Of a DNA stretch of 64,000 nt, positions 48,840 to 60,786 are shown one piece after another. Origin of the DNA: Xenopus tropicalis (taxonomy: Eukaryota; Chordata; Amphibia; Anura; Pipidae); contig NC_030678.2 in assembly GCF_000004195.4 (NCBI RefSeq), positions 96,740,904-96,804,903 of the forward strand, in the 5' to 3' direction. Both the position numbers and the translations under genes were made by a program. A model generated the notes under the pieces. The model saw only the letters and a list, made by a program, of their open reading frames with translations, ran no database searches and had not been told where the DNA came from. The number at the start of each line of letters is the position of its first letter. The first letter of the stretch is position 1.

Positions 48840-49480
48840 AATCCTTCAGCTTCAAATGATAGCAAGCATTCGCATATACACCATACATTTGAGTGGAATT
48901 CAGAGATTCAGAGAAGCCTTTGGGAAAGATTAAACTAACTAGGCATCAAAATATTTATGCCACCAAATCCATTAGCATGTTTTAAAATATTTATCCTTTT
49001 GGTTATTAATAAATTAAAACTGAAATCACAATTTGTTGGTACTTTCATGTAGCAGGAGGAGAATAAAAAGACACTTATTGAACAAAAAAAATGAATAATG
49101 AATTTTTTTTTGGATACGAGTTGAAATGTGTTCCTTTCAACAGAAGGTTATTATTATAAAGATGTTACAAGAAAAGCACAGAATATAGAGCAATACATTA
49201 AATTGTCTAAAACTCCCACTGAACAAGTCAAGCAAATGTTTAAGATAATTAGGCATTATATACTGAATTGTGTTTACTGAAGTTCATCTAAACACTTAAA
49301 AACAGAGAGAAAAAACCTACAAATATTCATTAATGCAGGCCTGCCTCCCCCCTGCTGGATATTATTACTGCTTATATTAATATATGCAACATATGCCAAA
49401 TTAAATAAGATTAACAATAGGCCTACGTAATTAGTACCAACTATTTGCTATGTAATTGAAAGTGCTAAAAAAGACTTAAA
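48840..49480. promoter_or_regulatory. Candidate conserved non-coding element
   Basis: Repeat-free stretch with TAAT cores (AAATATTCATTAATGCAGGC, TTAAATAAGATTAACAATAGG) and a short GC-rich island CCTGCCTCCCCCCTGCTGG. Candidate only, on composition. Confidence 0.2.
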
Positions 49481-49904
49481 AAACATTATTTCTAGAAAAA
49501 TGAAAGCCATATAATGCCTAAAATGTGGTTGACTTCAAACTCAGGAAGTTCATATGTTGCGCTTTAATAGATGCTAGGCAATACCTGGTGAAATGAATAT
49601 AATTCTAATACTAACTTAATTCCTTAAGATTTTAAAAACTCGTCATTTTGGGTTTTGAAGTGAATATGGCTTTCACTGCATTCATTGGACAGTAATTTTC
49701 AGCTCCTTTTAGCTCTCCTCACCATGATATCTGTAGGCTGCTCTCCAAATTCTACCTATAAGATCTGACCATAATCCAACAATTGGCTCTGGTGATATCT
49801 ATTATAACCAAAACAGGTCCATCTGCAGGGATAGATTAATGTTTTAATGATTAATCATTTCATGTTTTAATCTTGGCTTGTAAACTAGTGGTTCTAGATG
49901 CATA
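49481..49904. other. Unassigned DNA
   Basis: No feature recognised. Confidence 0.3.
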
Positions 49905-50335
49905 GGGGGACATTTACTTATCCACAAATGCTCAGAGTGTTTGGTCGAACACTCCAAGCGTATTTTCGGCGACTTTTTCATGCCTTGCGCAATTTTTTCA
50001 TACTTTTCTCGACTTTTTCGTACTTTGAGACAAAATTTGTTCAAGCTCATTCATTCAAGCTTCGTTATTGTGACTTTCCTTGGGCCAGGTTGGAGCTGCA
50101 GAGTGCCATTGATTCCTATGGGAGGCTTCCAAAATCATGCACAGAAGGATCAAAGTCGGAAAGGTTTTCCCGCTGTTTACAATCGTTCGGTACGAAAATT
50201 TTGGATCGCGAATACGATATTATCGTGACTAATACGATTTTTTCATAGGCATTTTTGTGATCTTCAGAAATTATCGAATCCAATCCACATTTGTCCTATT
50301 CGGGATTCAAATTCGTGTTTTCATGAATGTGCCCC
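49905..50335. mobile_element. Palindromic element, GGGG(C/G)ACATTTACT family
   Basis: Starts GGGGGACATTTACTTATCC and ends ATGAATGTGCCCC. Its centre (about 50056-50170) shares CCTTGGGCCAGGTTGGAGCTGCA and CCTATGGGAGGCT with the element at 17615, showing they belong to one subfamily. The arms are more diverged here. Non-coding. Confidence 0.8.
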
Positions 50336-50871
50336 ATGTTACACAGGGATATAAAGAAGTAATTTGCATGTCTCCACCCATAAATAAGAGTAAAAAAACC
50401 TCTAATTTTGGGTTTTAATGGAATTCCATGTACATAGAATGATGCACTTGCAAGCCTTCACGCTTTATAATATTTTGCTATGAGAGAAAGTGGCCATTAT
50501 TTATTTATTTTTTTTAATGCATCTTTCTTTAATTAAAAAAAAAGCCAGAGCTGTCTAAGCAATTTCATTTTGATCTGACTGTGGCACAACAAAGTATTTT
50601 ATTTGTACTTTATTATGTTTAGTTAATTGACTTTTTAGAGGAGCAAAGCCACAATAATAAATAAATCTGTAGCGTGCATAGATTTTGGTCATATTGCCCA
50701 GCTGTCTGGACCACCATATACATTTTCTCATTCAAAAACACTTGCTATATTAACAAGAATTTCCTTTAAATATAATACTTACAACAGCACATTTGTGACC
50801 TAATTTTACAGATAAATCTGGCAAAAGCTACAATATAATACAAATCTTATGGTGCACTGGATCAGTACTGC
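50336..50871. other. Unassigned AT-rich DNA upstream of the CR1
   Basis: No gene or element recognised. The frame of the LINE can be read back to 50839, but similarity to LINE protein seems to begin at about 50872. Confidence 0.4.
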
Positions 50872-52508
50872 AAAGGTCCAGGGCCGGATGGGATTCATCC
50901 CAGGGTATTAAATGAGCTGAGCGCTGTGATTGCCAAACCTCTTCACTTAATTTTTCAGGATTCATTGAGGTCTGGCATGGTGCCAAGAGACTGGCGGATT
51001 GCTAATGTGGTGCCGTTATTTAAAAAGGGATCCCGTTCTCAGCCTGAAAACTATAGGCCTGTTAGTCTGACATCAGTAGTAGGAAAACGTTTGGAAGGGG
51101 TAATAAGGGATAGGGTACTTGAATACATTGCAGTTCACAATACTATTAGTTTGTGCCAGCATGGTTTTATGCGTAACAGATCTTGCCAGACTAATTTAGT
51201 CGCCTTTTATGAGGAGGTGAGCAGGAACCTTGATGCTGGAATGGCAGTTGATGTCATCTACTTGGACTTTGCTAAAGCGTTTGATACAGTACCTCACAGA
51301 AGGTTAATGATCAAATTAAGGAATATTTGCCTAGAACATAATATTTGTAATTGGATAGAGAACTGGCTGAAGGATAGAGTACAAAGAGTGGTTGTAAATG
51401 GAACATTTTCTAATTGGACCAGTGTGGTTAGTGGAGTACCGCAGGGGTCAGTCCTTGGGCCTTTGCTTTTTAACTTGTTTATTAATGACCTGGAGGTGGG
51501 CATAGACAGTACTGTGTCTATTTTTGCTGATGACACTAAATTGTGCAAAACTATAAGTTCCATGCAGGATGCTGCCGCTTTGCTGAGCGATTTGACAAAA
51601 TTAGATAACTGGGCAGCAAACTGGAAAATGAGGTTCAATGTTGATAAGTGCAAAGTTATGCACTTTGGTAGAAATAATATAAACGCAAACTATCTACTGA
51701 ATGGTAGTGTGTTGGGGGTTTCCTTAATGGAGAAGGATCTGGGGGTTTTTGTAGATCACAAGTTGTCTAATTCCAGGCAGTGTCATTCTGTGGCTACTAA
51801 AGCAAATAAAGTGCTGTCTTGTATAAAAAAGGGCATTGACTCAAGGGATGAGAACATAATTTTGCCCCTTTATAGGTCCCTGGTAAGGCCTCACCTTGAG
51901 TATGCAGTGCAGTTTTGGGCTCCAGTCCTTAAGAAGGATATTAATGAGCTGGAGAAAGTGCAGAGACGTGCAACTAAACTGGTAAAGGGGATGGAAGATT
52001 TAAACTATGAGGTGAGACTGTCGAGGTTGGGGTTGTTTTCTCTGGAAAAGAGGCGCTTGAGAGGGGACATGATTACTCTGTACAAGTACATTAGAGGGGA
52101 TTATAGGCAGTTGGGGGATGTTCTTTTTTCCCATAAAAACAATCAACGCACCAGAGGTCACCCCTTTAGATTAGAGGAAAGGAGCTTCCATTTGAAGTAG
52201 CGTAGGTGGTTTTTCACGGTGAGGGCAGTGAGGTTGTGGAATGCCCTTCCTAGAGATGTGGTAATGGCAGATTCTGTTAATGCCTTTAAGAGGGGCCTGG
52301 ATGAGTTCTTGAACAATCAGAATATCCAAGGCTATTGTGATACTAATATCTACAGTTAGTACTAGTGGTTGTGTTTATAGTTTATGTATGTGAGTGTATA
52401 GATTGGTAGGTGTGGGTTAGGTGTGCTGGGTTTACTTGGATGGGTTGAACTTGATGGACACTGGTCTTTTTTCAACCCTATGTAACTATGTAACTATGTA
52501 ACTATATG
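50872..52508 (+). mobile_element. CR1-type LINE, 5'-truncated
   Basis: A non-LTR retrotransposon that keeps the reverse transcriptase and the 3' end but has lost ORF1, the endonuclease and the 5' region. The 3' UTR (about 52360-52480) ends in tandem ATGTAACT units, the 8-bp microsatellite tail typical of CR1 rather than a poly(A). Two other copies of its 3' end occur at 19869-20052 (+) and 54984-55303 (-), so the family is repeated locally. The 5' break falls just before the GPDGIHPRVLNEL segment. No clear target-site duplication was found. Confidence 0.95.
50881..52359 (+). pseudogene. CR1 ORF2 reverse transcriptase, partial with one stop
   Basis: The enzyme would copy LINE RNA into DNA at the target site. 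The frame is open from at least 50881 (GPDGIHPRVLNEL) to a TAG at 52198-52200, then continues in frame to 52359. Counting from the GTG codon at 50926, the fingers/palm region has YLDFAKAFD at 112-120 (catalytic Asp 114), GVPQGSVLGPLLF at 170-182, and the FADD box at 200-203 holding the other catalytic aspartates. The C-terminal domain has the CR1-typical RLWNALPRDVVMADSVNAFK segment after the stop. The homologous fragment at 54984-55303 has glutamine at that position, so the stop is a copy-specific nonsense change. The N-terminal endonuclease is absent. There is no promoter or host context, so it is a dead but young copy. Confidence 0.95.
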
Positions 52509-52710
52509 TATGCCTAGTATCAACAATTGTTCCAGCTTTTCATTTTGTATGTAATGATTTTGTTGAGATCAGTATTTTATTTTATCTTCATGCATGATCT
52601 CCTTATTTATTACTATTATCCTCTGTTTATTTAAAATGCTTTAGGAATAAGTCCATTTGGTGTCATGTTGCTGTTGCCAAATTTGTATAGAACTCAGTAG
52701 CTGCAGCATA

Positions 52711-52910
52711 CAGGGTCGCCTCCTCTGGCCGCGTCCCCTACAGGGCCATCCGCGCACTCCTAACCCCCCCCCTGCAGGGGCCCATGTCCCACATCCTCCC
52801 CTGAATGCATATGTGAAACGCGTCAGGGGAGGACATCGAAGGCCAGAGGAAGCAGCAATAGGGTCAGGTGAGGGCAGGTGAGGGCCGCTGGAGCCCACCA
52901 GGGCCAGGGT
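52711..52910. mobile_element. Relative of the GC-rich hAT-like element at 63262
   Basis: Starts CAGGGTCGCC, then shares CCGCGTCCCCTA, CCTAACCCCCCCC, AAACGCGTC(A/G)GGGGAGG and GAGCCCACCAGGGCC with 63262-63539 in the same order. The right tip is missing or mutated. No convincing 8-bp duplication. Confidence 0.7.
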
Positions 52911-54076
52911 GGCATATGAACTTTGTATATACCCTTATGCAGCTTCTGGGAATTTAGATAATCTTCTGCGTTGGCTGCTTTAATATCTCAATAAATTAGC
53001 ATACCTTGCTTAGATTAAATAAATTAATAATAAATAAGAGGAGTGAGAGGCTTGGAGGATTTTAGGGAAAAATACTGTGTAAGCCTCTGTAATGGAAAGA
53101 ATGTAAAATAAATCTATAAAATTAGCAAGTGATCATTAAAATCACTGATAACCACTGAAGGGCTTGTCAGTATCTCTTATATATTTATTGTCTGGAACTA
53201 CTGTATTAATAAGATTATGCTCTTACTTAAACAGTAGTTCCAATCTTTTATTTTGATAATTTGTCGTGGTTTTTTCACATTTTGCCTCTTCTTTCAGAGT
53301 GATTTAGTAGTAGTCATGATACTCTGAAATTAACTGAAATGTACTGCTCATATTACTATACCTAGAGACCTGCATGATGCCAAAGAATCCATTAGGTAAA
53401 CGTCTATCTCTCAAGTCTAAAATTGAAACTCTTTTTCAGTTGTGGAATCTGTCTTCATGATTGATTACATCTTTCTTCGATCGAACACAATCAGGATTTA
53501 CCCATTCATGAAGTTTCTTAAATAGGACCCGATTCGCGGAAATTCATGATTGTAATTATGATCATCACAATGGAGAATAATCGTTATTATGTGAGATTTT
53601 ATTGCAACAGCTTTTCTTCTTTTTTTATAAATGTGCCCCTACAGCGTCATTCAAAAAACTGTACCAGTGTTGCAGTTTCCAAACCCCAAAAAACAGCTAT
53701 ACGAGTTCAGTAGAAACTATGCTAACATGTACAGTATAAACACATATACAGAAACAGTAATATTTTAGTATATGTATAGAAGTCATGGGCAACATTCAAT
53801 ATTTATGGGGACCTTACATGTGCCCCCAAACTACTCACAAAGACTGCCCGTGATATCTCATATTGTTAACAGCATAATATAATAATTCTCAACAAAATAA
53901 AACCCTCAGCTGATGCAATATTTCAGTATTTCTATAAAAAAAAAAACATTGTGCAACGTATGCAACACAGTTAGTTGGTCCAACATGTTCTGAATGAAGC
54001 ATCATAGTTATTTAAAACAGTCACACAAAATTGCATTAATATTTCATAACAGGTAAACTATTAAATAACAAAAGAT
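52911..54076. other. Mostly unassigned DNA
   Basis: Contains the hairpin at 53194-53241 and a decayed end TTATAAATGTGCCCCTA (about 53626-53642) of a GGGGCACATTTA-type element, whose other end may be the GGACCCGATTCGCGG near 53526. No gene. Confidence 0.4.
53194..53241. other. 48-nt imperfect hairpin
   Basis: GGAACTACTGT pairs exactly with ACAGTAGTTCC, and the inner TTAATAAGA pairs with TCTTACTTAA with one bulge. This gives about 20 base pairs around a six-base loop. It is short for a microRNA precursor, and flanks do not extend the stem. Could also be a tiny remnant of an inverted-repeat element. Confidence 0.45.
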
Positions 54077-54200
54077 AAAGGGGCAGATTTATCAACATTC
54101 AAGTTTTTTTGTGGCAAAAGTTGCAAATTCGAGTTTCTGAAACTTGCATTTATAAGATTTATTAAGTGCAAAAAAAAAAACTTTGAAAGCTTGATATAAA
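54077..54200. mobile_element. End fragment of a GGGGCAGATTTATCAA-type repeat
   Basis: GGGGCAGATTTATCAACATTC followed by AATTCGAGTTTC and ACTTTGAAAGCTTG matches a familiar Xenopus inverted-repeat element with TTCGAA-rich arms. Only one end is seen. Confidence 0.45.
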
Positions 54201-54419
54201 CCTTGATATAAAATTTGCCATCTAAAAGCAGGTGAGTTCATATAGAAATGGGAGTTGTATTAACAACATTTAAAAAATTGGAAGACTGTGATTTGGCAGA
54301 ATGTTATTGCACTGTATTTGAGGTTTTTTATATTTTTGAAATTCATTTTTTTTGCTAAAAAAGCACACATTCAAGATATTTTAGTTCTTTTATAATCTGC
54401 CTCTGATTCGAGTGTAATA

Positions 54420-54655
54420 TAATGAAGGAAAAATATGACATAATAATCTCTATATGTAACATAACAGCCAGATGACATAGTGCTGGGAATTAGCATTCTC
54501 ATTGGCCACTTCTCTTGCACTTATGAGAGTTTTGGTCAGTAGAATTCTCATCAGTGCATTTCATTGCATATAATTACATCTTTTGGCAACTTCTACAGCA
54601 AAACTAATGGGCGCAGTGGGACAGGGCTATGATTGGGTTTACAACCCCTTTAAGG
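54420..54655. mobile_element. Fragment of the 1.9-kb T2-like family
   Basis: TGACATAATAATCTCTATATGTAA and GTGCTGGGAATTAGCATTCTCATTGG match 33368-33460. It finishes near CAACCCCTTTAA (54651), a TTAA-type tip. Confidence 0.6.
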
Positions 54656-54983
54656 CTCAAACTCTGTTTGCCTCATCCTTGTCAGTGTTTTCAGCATTGT
54701 GCTGTTTCTGAACACCTTGGTAGTTCTGGTCCAGTTTTGTCTCTTTTTCTGCCCCACCCTTTGGGAGCAAAACCCAGGACCTTCCTCTTTTCCCTGGAGT
54801 CTTTTGCACATACCATCACCCTCCAGGGTAGTCTCCTGCCCCTGGCCATTCCCCATTTGTGACTCTTAAATGCATATCTTGCACTTGGTGCCATAGTCTT
54901 AAGTTTATGGTAAGAAACATTTTGTTGGAATTTTTTGGTTAATTTAGAAACACAGTGACAATCATGTTAAGCTAAAATGGATA
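54656..54983. other. Unassigned DNA
   Basis: CT-rich; open frames on both strands here have no recognised domain. Confidence 0.3.
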
Positions 54984-55303
54984 TAGTTACATAGTTACAT
55001 AGGGTTGAAAAAAGACCACACTCCATCAAGTTCAACCGTTCCAAGTAAACCCAGCACACACAACTTATACTTACCAATATATACACGCACATACTGTACA
55101 TAAACTATATATACAACTACTAATACTATCTGTAGATATTAGTATCACAATAGCCTTGGATATTCTGATTGTTCAAGAACTCATCCAGGCCCCTCTTAAA
55201 GGCATTAACAGAATCTGCCATTACCACATCACTAGGAAGGGCATTCCACAATCTCACTGCCCTCACCGTGAAAAACCACCTACGTTGCTTCAAATGGAAG
55301 CTC
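54984..55303 (-). mobile_element. CR1 LINE 3' end, reverse strand
   Basis: On the minus strand it encodes SFHLKQRRWFFTVRAVRLWN and onward to the C-terminus (NIQGYCDTNIYR), followed by the 3' UTR ending in AGTTACAT units at 54984-55000. It is the same family as 50872-52508 but truncated to about 320 bp. It retains Gln where the longer copy has a stop. Confidence 0.92.
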
Positions 55304-55976
55304 TGTGGATATAAATGTTGACTTATTGATGCCATTTAGTAAAGGTATTTATGTTCCTTGCACTTCCTCATAAATTTGCCACAAACCATTGCACCCATTC
55401 TGCCTCTTCTACTAAATCATGCAAAAGCATGCTTGCTGATGCTGGGGGGGTGCCCTGTCAGTTACCGTCATCCTGAACATGGTGGCAATTCCAGGGTTTC
55501 TAAAGTAGGTTGTGTCAATAGACACAGAAGACTCAGGTGAAATGCATCACATGCAAACATCATTTTAACTCTTAATGAGCGCAATCCTGGGCAATTAGCA
55601 TTTCAATTTACGCTTTGAACACAGCACTTGTGATCATAAATTACCCTTAGTCAATTGTACAGATTTTTTCAAACGATAAAGCATGAAAAAAATCTGCTCT
55701 TTTTCTTTTGGATTTCTTCTTCCATTTCCCTAAGCTACAGACTGTTGCAAGTGACTCATCAATTCTAATGTTCTGCCATGGAGTAGATTTCTTGCAGACA
55801 TACTTTAGAAATGATAAATGAGGGGTCTGATTTTAAATAACCTGTCATAGCGTGGGTAATCTTTTGGCAGGCATTGGTCATTGTTCTTGAAAAGCAAAAA
55901 TGCAGTTTCATAAAAGAGACTGAATTACAAAGGTTTTTTAATAAATAAGTCTAAGCAAATTACTTAATTTTTTTTT
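55304..55976. other. Unassigned DNA
   Basis: No feature recognised. Confidence 0.35.
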
Positions 55977-55980
55977 CAAA

Positions 55981-56779
55981 TGTAATCTCTATTTCAGCTT
56001 AATAGCTGCCTTCCCAGACTAGTACCAGTAGAACATGGGTTACACTGTTCTCTCTCACCCCGAATGGGCCTTCGCTAAGTGGAAGAGGAAGTTGAGGGTG
56101 TTGTGCAACTACAACTCTCTCACTGCTATGCAGAAAAATAAAAACAGAGGGTGACAGAGGTTCTTGCAAACAATAAAATAACAAGTGTTTATCGAAAATC
56201 CACAGGGTTCACTCACAATACTACTTCTCTGAGGCAAGTGCTTCAGGTAAAAATCACATGCAGAGTGTAATACAGACTGACATGGATTTGGCAGCAATCT
56301 CACTTCACCTCTGCCACACCCAGCAGTGGCTTGGATCCCCTCAGGGAATTCTCTATCCTGATTCCCTATCCACTGGGATCCCTACGCTACAGGTGATAAG
56401 GCCTGGAGAGATACCTCAAAAACTACCAGTCCTATGTAGGAGCTTTCTCAACCCTAACTGCCTTAATTGTACTATAAAGGGAGCTACACCTGCCACTATC
56501 TCTTGGCTCAATCACGGGCCCCTATTCCATAACTTTAACTAGGCCTGGGCCTATGCCCTGGGCTCTCAGCACACATCCACCCTGTTCCTCAGTTGGAAGC
56601 AAAGAGGAAAGTGCCATTCCTTTCCAAGCACTATATCAAACTGAGACAGGATGTAGTCACCATACCTGCTAGCCAATAGCATACATATGTTAATGAACTT
56701 ACTTCTTCCAGCAACTAAGGGAACTGAACCTGTAGGGATTTAAAGCCATAGGGGCCATTTAACTCTATGGGTTCCTACA
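55981..56779. mobile_element. Solo LTR-like insertion, copy 1
   Basis: About 800 bp aligning along its length with 59226-59998. Ends are TGTAATC and TTCCTACA (TG...CA form with inverted TGTA/TACA). CAAA lies immediately outside both ends (55977-55980, 56780-56783), a 4-bp target duplication as made by some retroviral-type integrases. There is no internal coding region. Orientation is unsettled: an AATAAA-like site near the left end reads on the minus strand, while a TATAAAG at about 56473 reads on the plus strand. Confidence 0.7.
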
Positions 56780-56783
56780 CAAA

Positions 56784-57307
56784 ACAGTTACCTCAAATTA
56801 TATGACTCTTCTTTTTGTTTTATAGCAACTCTTTCAGTCATAACATTAAAGCTCATTTACCACCTGTATTTCTGATGGGCAGGCCGGGGGAAGCAACTAG
56901 GTGTGTAATGTGCAGAATCAGAAGATCATCGAATGAGCACTAAATTGTATCTGGTGCATCAATTATGCTTATTGTTGTTTTCACTTCCCAGACCAGCAGA
57001 CTTGGGTGCTTATTTACTAATGCAATTCAAAGTGCAAAATGATCAGCATTTCCCTCCAAAATTGCATCATAATAGCATACACCCACAGAATAGCATGCTC
57101 TGTAACTTGTGCTGCATACATGTTGTTTCCTTTGTTGCTAATTTCTTGCAGTTAGAAAGATGTGCATAACCTAGGGTGTAAACTGCAAAAAAGAGGCCTT
57201 TGAATCTATATACACTTTGCACCTGGCATAATAGGAGTAAATGATGTCGACTGGTTAGCATGGCCTTGTAGAGTTCCTCAAACAGCTTCTATCTAGGACA
57301 GTTCATT
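56784..57307. other. Unassigned DNA
   Basis: No feature recognised; not similar to retroviral coding sequence. Confidence 0.35.
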
Positions 57308-57395
57308 CAGGCCCGGATTTGTGGCGAGGCCACAGAGGCCTGGGCCTAGGGTGGCACAAATTTAGGGGCAGCATGCCACCCTGTCACACCTAAAT
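57308..57395 (-). mobile_element. Truncated relative of the hAT-like element at 19527
   Basis: CAGGCCCGGATTTGTGG, GAGGCCACAGAGGCC(T)GGGCCTAGG and GGCAGCATGCC are the reverse complement of the right end of 19527-19834, in order. The other end is missing. Confidence 0.65.
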
Positions 57396-59225
57396 GCTTG
57401 CTTTCAAACCACTGGGACCTGTTGGAAGTGCCCCCAACCAATATGTTCTTTTCTTTCCTATGACACTACTTTATTGCTCCATTCAAAATGAATTGCTCCA
57501 GGCTCATTCTTCATTGAAAGTGTATGGTCACCTATCAAAAAAGTCCTGTGCTAAAAATGAGTACAATTTGCAATGTTTTGCAGCATTCCAGCACACTAGA
57601 AAGGCACACAAAATAGTGTGGGTACACTGGTGATAGCCGTAAGATGTAAACTAATATTATGAATAATGTTTAAGTGCCTGCTCTATGCCAGTTGGCACAT
57701 GGTGTAAAGTTGCCTTATCTGCTCTAAAACACTGGGATGCCCTGGGCAGCCCTCTGCACTTGCTCCTAATTTTTAAGAGTAAAGTAAGTCCCAAAACTGA
57801 AGCACTTGTTGAATGAATACCAAGAACCAGATTTTGCTTACCCTTTAGTGCTTTTGCACTTGTGTTTCCTCCATTATTGGCTGTAACTTTGATTTTTAAA
57901 CGTAAATTCAAACCTTTCTGAATTAAAAACAGGAGCCCCGTAGTAGCCCATCCAAATGGTTTATTTTAATTAAATTATAATATTTTCTTGTTGGCGACAT
58001 CGCCAAGCGAGCGGATCTGCCCGTGTATGGCCACCTTTACCCTCTCTTACCCTGAGCAAAAACTATTGTAATGATGAGGAGCAAAAGGCAACTCACGAAT
58101 AAGACAGCATGGCATATAAAACATTATATATATTATATGTTATAACTGTAAGCAGTAAGACTGCATTTTATTTATACGTGTCTTTTCCCATTATGGAAAG
58201 AATGTGACTGGACAGAAACTTTCCTTCTTTCTCCATATGCTCTATATACAAAATCATGCTCATGTTGAGCCTTTATAATTAGGTTGTCTTTGTAACCAAC
58301 TTTAAACATATTTTTCTTATTCAGAATGAAATCTAATCCTTCTCTTTCCTTGGCTCTAGCTCGTCTGCACATTTACAAACAGCAAGCAGTCATCAGTCTG
58401 AGTTTCCTGTTTGCCTACAAGCCAGTGTCCCAGGTATAGAGCTTTATACAAACAGAAAATCAGATAGGAATAGCAGAGCATTATACAAAAGTAACGTGCT
58501 GGGCTGTAGAAATGGGATTTACAAGTACAGTCACTGTATGTGGTTAGAATAGATACACAAGCATTGAAAGTCAGAATACATGCTGAGACTTCTAGTAATA
58601 TGCAATGCACATTTCTTTCTGCTAGAGCCTGGCTTATCTGGTTACAGTTCAATAATTTAATATGACATTACAGTGCCATGACTCGGGACCAGCTACGCAA
58701 ATTATTCCCCCCCAAAAATGACTCTACCACTTGCAGTAGTTTTATAATTGGAGATAAATTATCCTGGTTAATTTTTATGTGCAATTTTATGGCAAATAAA
58801 ACTTTTATGTTATTGTAGGCTGGGAAAAGAAATTTATCATCATTTACATAAAGATTCAGATAAACATCGAATGTTTTTTAATCTGTGTTTTCCTATTAAT
58901 CCCAAAAGGTAAAGGAAACAGTTACATTTACTGCAGAAAAGCATTCTACAAATATATGAAACCACACTGTAATGCCTTTAGCACTTTTTGGTTCTAGCGT
59001 GGAGATCCACCTGTCACTGCTCTCATGTTTGTCAGACAGGCATTCTGCAATATTCAAGTTGCTGCTGGAGTTATCGAGGGGTGTTTTGTCTGCCAGTGTT
59101 CTCCTGGGGCAGCATCAGACAAAACTCCCCAGTTGCCTTAGGCCTAAGAGATGCCACTGATCTATCAATGATAGTTGGGCAAATGATTTACTGTGCCTAG
59201 TGAGTGGCATTTCAAAGAAACATGA
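57396..59225. other. Unassigned DNA
   Basis: 1.8 kb without a recognised gene or element. CGCCAAGCGAGCGGATCTGCCCGTG at 58001-58025 is an isolated CpG-containing word of unknown origin. Confidence 0.3.
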
Positions 59226-59998
59226 TGTAACCTTTATTTCAGCTCAATAGCTGCCTTCCCGGACTAGTACCAATAGAACATGGGTTACACTGTACTCTCT
59301 CACCCAGAATGGGCCTTCGCTAAGTGGAAGAGGAAGGTGAGGGTGTTGTGCAACTACACCTCCCTTGCTGCTATGCAGAAAAATAAAAACAGAGGGCGCC
59401 AGAGGTTCTGCAAACAAAAAAATAACAAGTGTATATTGAATATTCACTGGGTTCACGCACAATACAGCTTCAGAGGCCAGTCGTACCAGCAACACATACA
59501 GAGTGTAATACAGACTGACACTCCCCTGCAGACAGACTGGCAGGAATCTCACTTCACCTCTGCCACACCCCGTAGTGGATCACCCCAGGGAATTCTCTAT
59601 CCTGATTCCCTATGCATTGTGCCTTTCCTATGTAGCAGCTCAGAACTGCTCTTTCTAGCTCAACCCTAACTGCCTTACACTCCTAGAGAATACTATAAAG
59701 GGAGTTACACCTGCCACTATCTAATACCTCATTCACAGGGCCCTGTTCCCCGACTTCAACTGCCCTGGACTCACAACACACATCCACCCTGTTCCTCAGG
59801 TGGAAGCAAACAGGAAGGTGCCACTCCTTTCCCAGCACTATGCCAGTGAGGCAGGATGTGGTCACCATCCCTGCTAGCCAATAGCACACATATGTTAATG
59901 AACTCACTTAGATACATTCCCTTCTGCCCAGCAACTAAGGGAACCGAAACTGTAGTTTTTAAAACCATAGGGGCCATTTAACCCTATGGGTCCCTACA
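59226..59998. mobile_element. Solo LTR-like insertion, copy 2
   Basis: Parallel to copy 1 over its whole length, with small indels. Ends TGTAACC and TCCCTACA. Flanks ATGA and ATAA agree at three of four positions, weak support for a 4-bp duplication. An AATAAA on the minus strand lies near 59232. No gag, pol or env sequence lies between the two copies. Confidence 0.65.
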
Positions 59999-60178
59999 AT
60001 AATAAAGTATTTACATAAATGTAAGTTATCCACGGGCTGACTTACAAATGCAAGTGTGTGAACAAATTGTAAAATGCTTTTAAATGCTTTTCACAAAGGC
60101 TGAAGCTTGAGTGTGCAAGTTTCAAAGAAGAAGGCACGTGGATGCTGGGGAGCCCTGTAATTCACACCTGGCTTGTTA

Positions 60179-60340
60179 CTACAAGTATGGGATCTGTAAT
60201 CCGGAAACCTGTTATCCAGAAAGCTCCAAATTACGGAAAGCTTGCCTCCCATAGACTCCATTTTAATAAAATAATTCATATTTTTAAAATGCGTTTCCTT
60301 TTTCCCTGTAATAATAGAACAGGATTTTATTTTGCATGAG
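60179..60340. mobile_element. TACAGGTATGGGA-family element, right-truncated
   Basis: AAGTATGGGATCTGTAATCCGG, CCTGTTATCCAGAAAGCTCC and CCCTGTAATAATAGAACAG match the start of the element at 2937. The right half is absent. Confidence 0.7.
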
Positions 60341-60786
60341 TCTTAAAGGGGCAGCCTGTTGTTTGATGTACAAATTAAAGCAAAACTGAGCTGCTGCAAG
60401 ACCAGCTATATGGTTCCTTGACTGCCAATTGGCCGCACATTATATTTTATTATTTCATGATGGAATTCTGGAAAAAAGGTTATTAAAAATATTTGAATTG
60501 GAGTGCTTTTGGATGCTTTGAAATTAGCACTTGCTCTAATAAATGAGCACTGCAGTGTTATATGACATATGTGAATATTGAATAAAGTAATTGAAATTTA
60601 CCCAATTTTTATTTCTTACATATGTAACCCTGGTGGTAAATGTATATGCAGACTGGTGTGTGAAATGGTGCCGCTGTCTTGAAAAGTAAAGCTGAGCTTC
60701 CGCTTATTATGGGAGAATGGGATGCTCTGTAAGTGTAGTGCTGGTGCCCCACTCAATATAGGATTGTGCATCACAATTATCCTTAT
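60341..60786. other. Unassigned DNA
   Basis: Begins CTTAAAGGGGCAGCCTG, which resembles a T2-like tip without a partner. No gene. Confidence 0.35.

Noticed and set aside
51294..51653. 119-codon minus-strand frame
   Set aside because: Antisense shadow of the CR1 reverse transcriptase.
55981..59998. Full-length provirus with two LTRs
   Set aside because: Each LTR-like copy has its own flanks, and no gag, pol or env coding traces lie between them.
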